5,135 nt of DNA from Acidobacteriaceae bacterium (GTDB lineage: Bacteria; Acidobacteriota; Terriglobia; Terriglobales; Acidobacteriaceae), in contig PMBA01000430.1 in the NCBI GenBank assembly GCA_003152795.1, forward strand, positions 11,391 to 16,525, read 5' to 3'. The notes under the pieces are model-generated. The model was not told where the DNA came from. It saw only the letters and a program-made list of their open reading frames with translations, and ran no database searches. Shown in pieces: positions 5,104-5,135 of this stretch (within the stretch, counting starts at the first letter, position 1; each line of letters starts with the position of its first letter). Both the position numbers and the translations under genes were made by a program.

Positions 5104-5128
5104 GACCCAGTCCGCTGTGATCTGGGTC
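5104..5128. repeat. Inverted repeat at the right edge
   Basis: GACCCAG (5104-5110) and CTGGGTC (5122-5128) form a perfect seven-pair stem around an 11-base loop. It could be the hairpin end of a gene outside the window or an operator upstream of the lipoprotein gene. No T-run is seen on either side. Confidence 0.45.
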
Positions 5129-5135
5129 CGTCGAG

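Overview
This 5.1-kb window is GC-rich bacterial chromosomal DNA with a dense set of small, mostly monocistronic genes. The protein types suggest a soil-type Gram-negative, most likely an Acidobacteriota (Terriglobia-like) genome: a SYLF-domain exported protein, a CsbD-like stress protein, a Crp/Fnr regulator whose HTH reads GTTRSRVSFFMNRF, and a lipoprotein with a type II signal. This placement rests on overall protein character and no search was run, so treat it as an inference. There are no rRNA or tRNA genes, insertion sequences, CRISPR arrays or phage genes.

Layout from left to right. An exported SYLF/Ysc84-type protein (minus strand, 46-738) diverges from a 71-residue CsbD-family protein (plus, 1070-1285). 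The 331-bp region between them holds a perfect inverted repeat, TGTGC-N6-GCACA, with the half-site spacing of a Crp-family operator. CsbD converges on an exported peptidoglycan-binding-domain protein (minus, 1435-1974), with hairpins between the two. That gene diverges from a Crp/Fnr-family regulator (plus, 2245-3006). A 39-codon frame (plus, 3109-3228) with one predicted membrane helix follows the regulator. Converging on it is a 215-residue protein (minus, 3326-3973) that contains only the substrate-binding apical part of GroEL. After a 381-bp stretch without a convincing gene comes a putative lipoprotein with PepSY-like halves (minus, 4355-5014). The last 120 bp are its upstream region.

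How the genes may fit together: CsbD, SYLF and chaperonin-type proteins are all associated with stress or envelope maintenance, and a cyclic-nucleotide-type regulator lies in their midst. A small local stress/envelope regulon is therefore plausible but not proven by the sequence. The most unusual gene is the chaperonin fragment. It matches E. coli GroEL from about residue 192 to 335 without the ATPase or ring-forming domains, keeps the peptide-binding residues, and is capped at both ends by non-GroEL sequence. This is close to the laboratory-made 'minichaperone' fragment 191-345. Its ribosome-binding site can also pair into a small hairpin.
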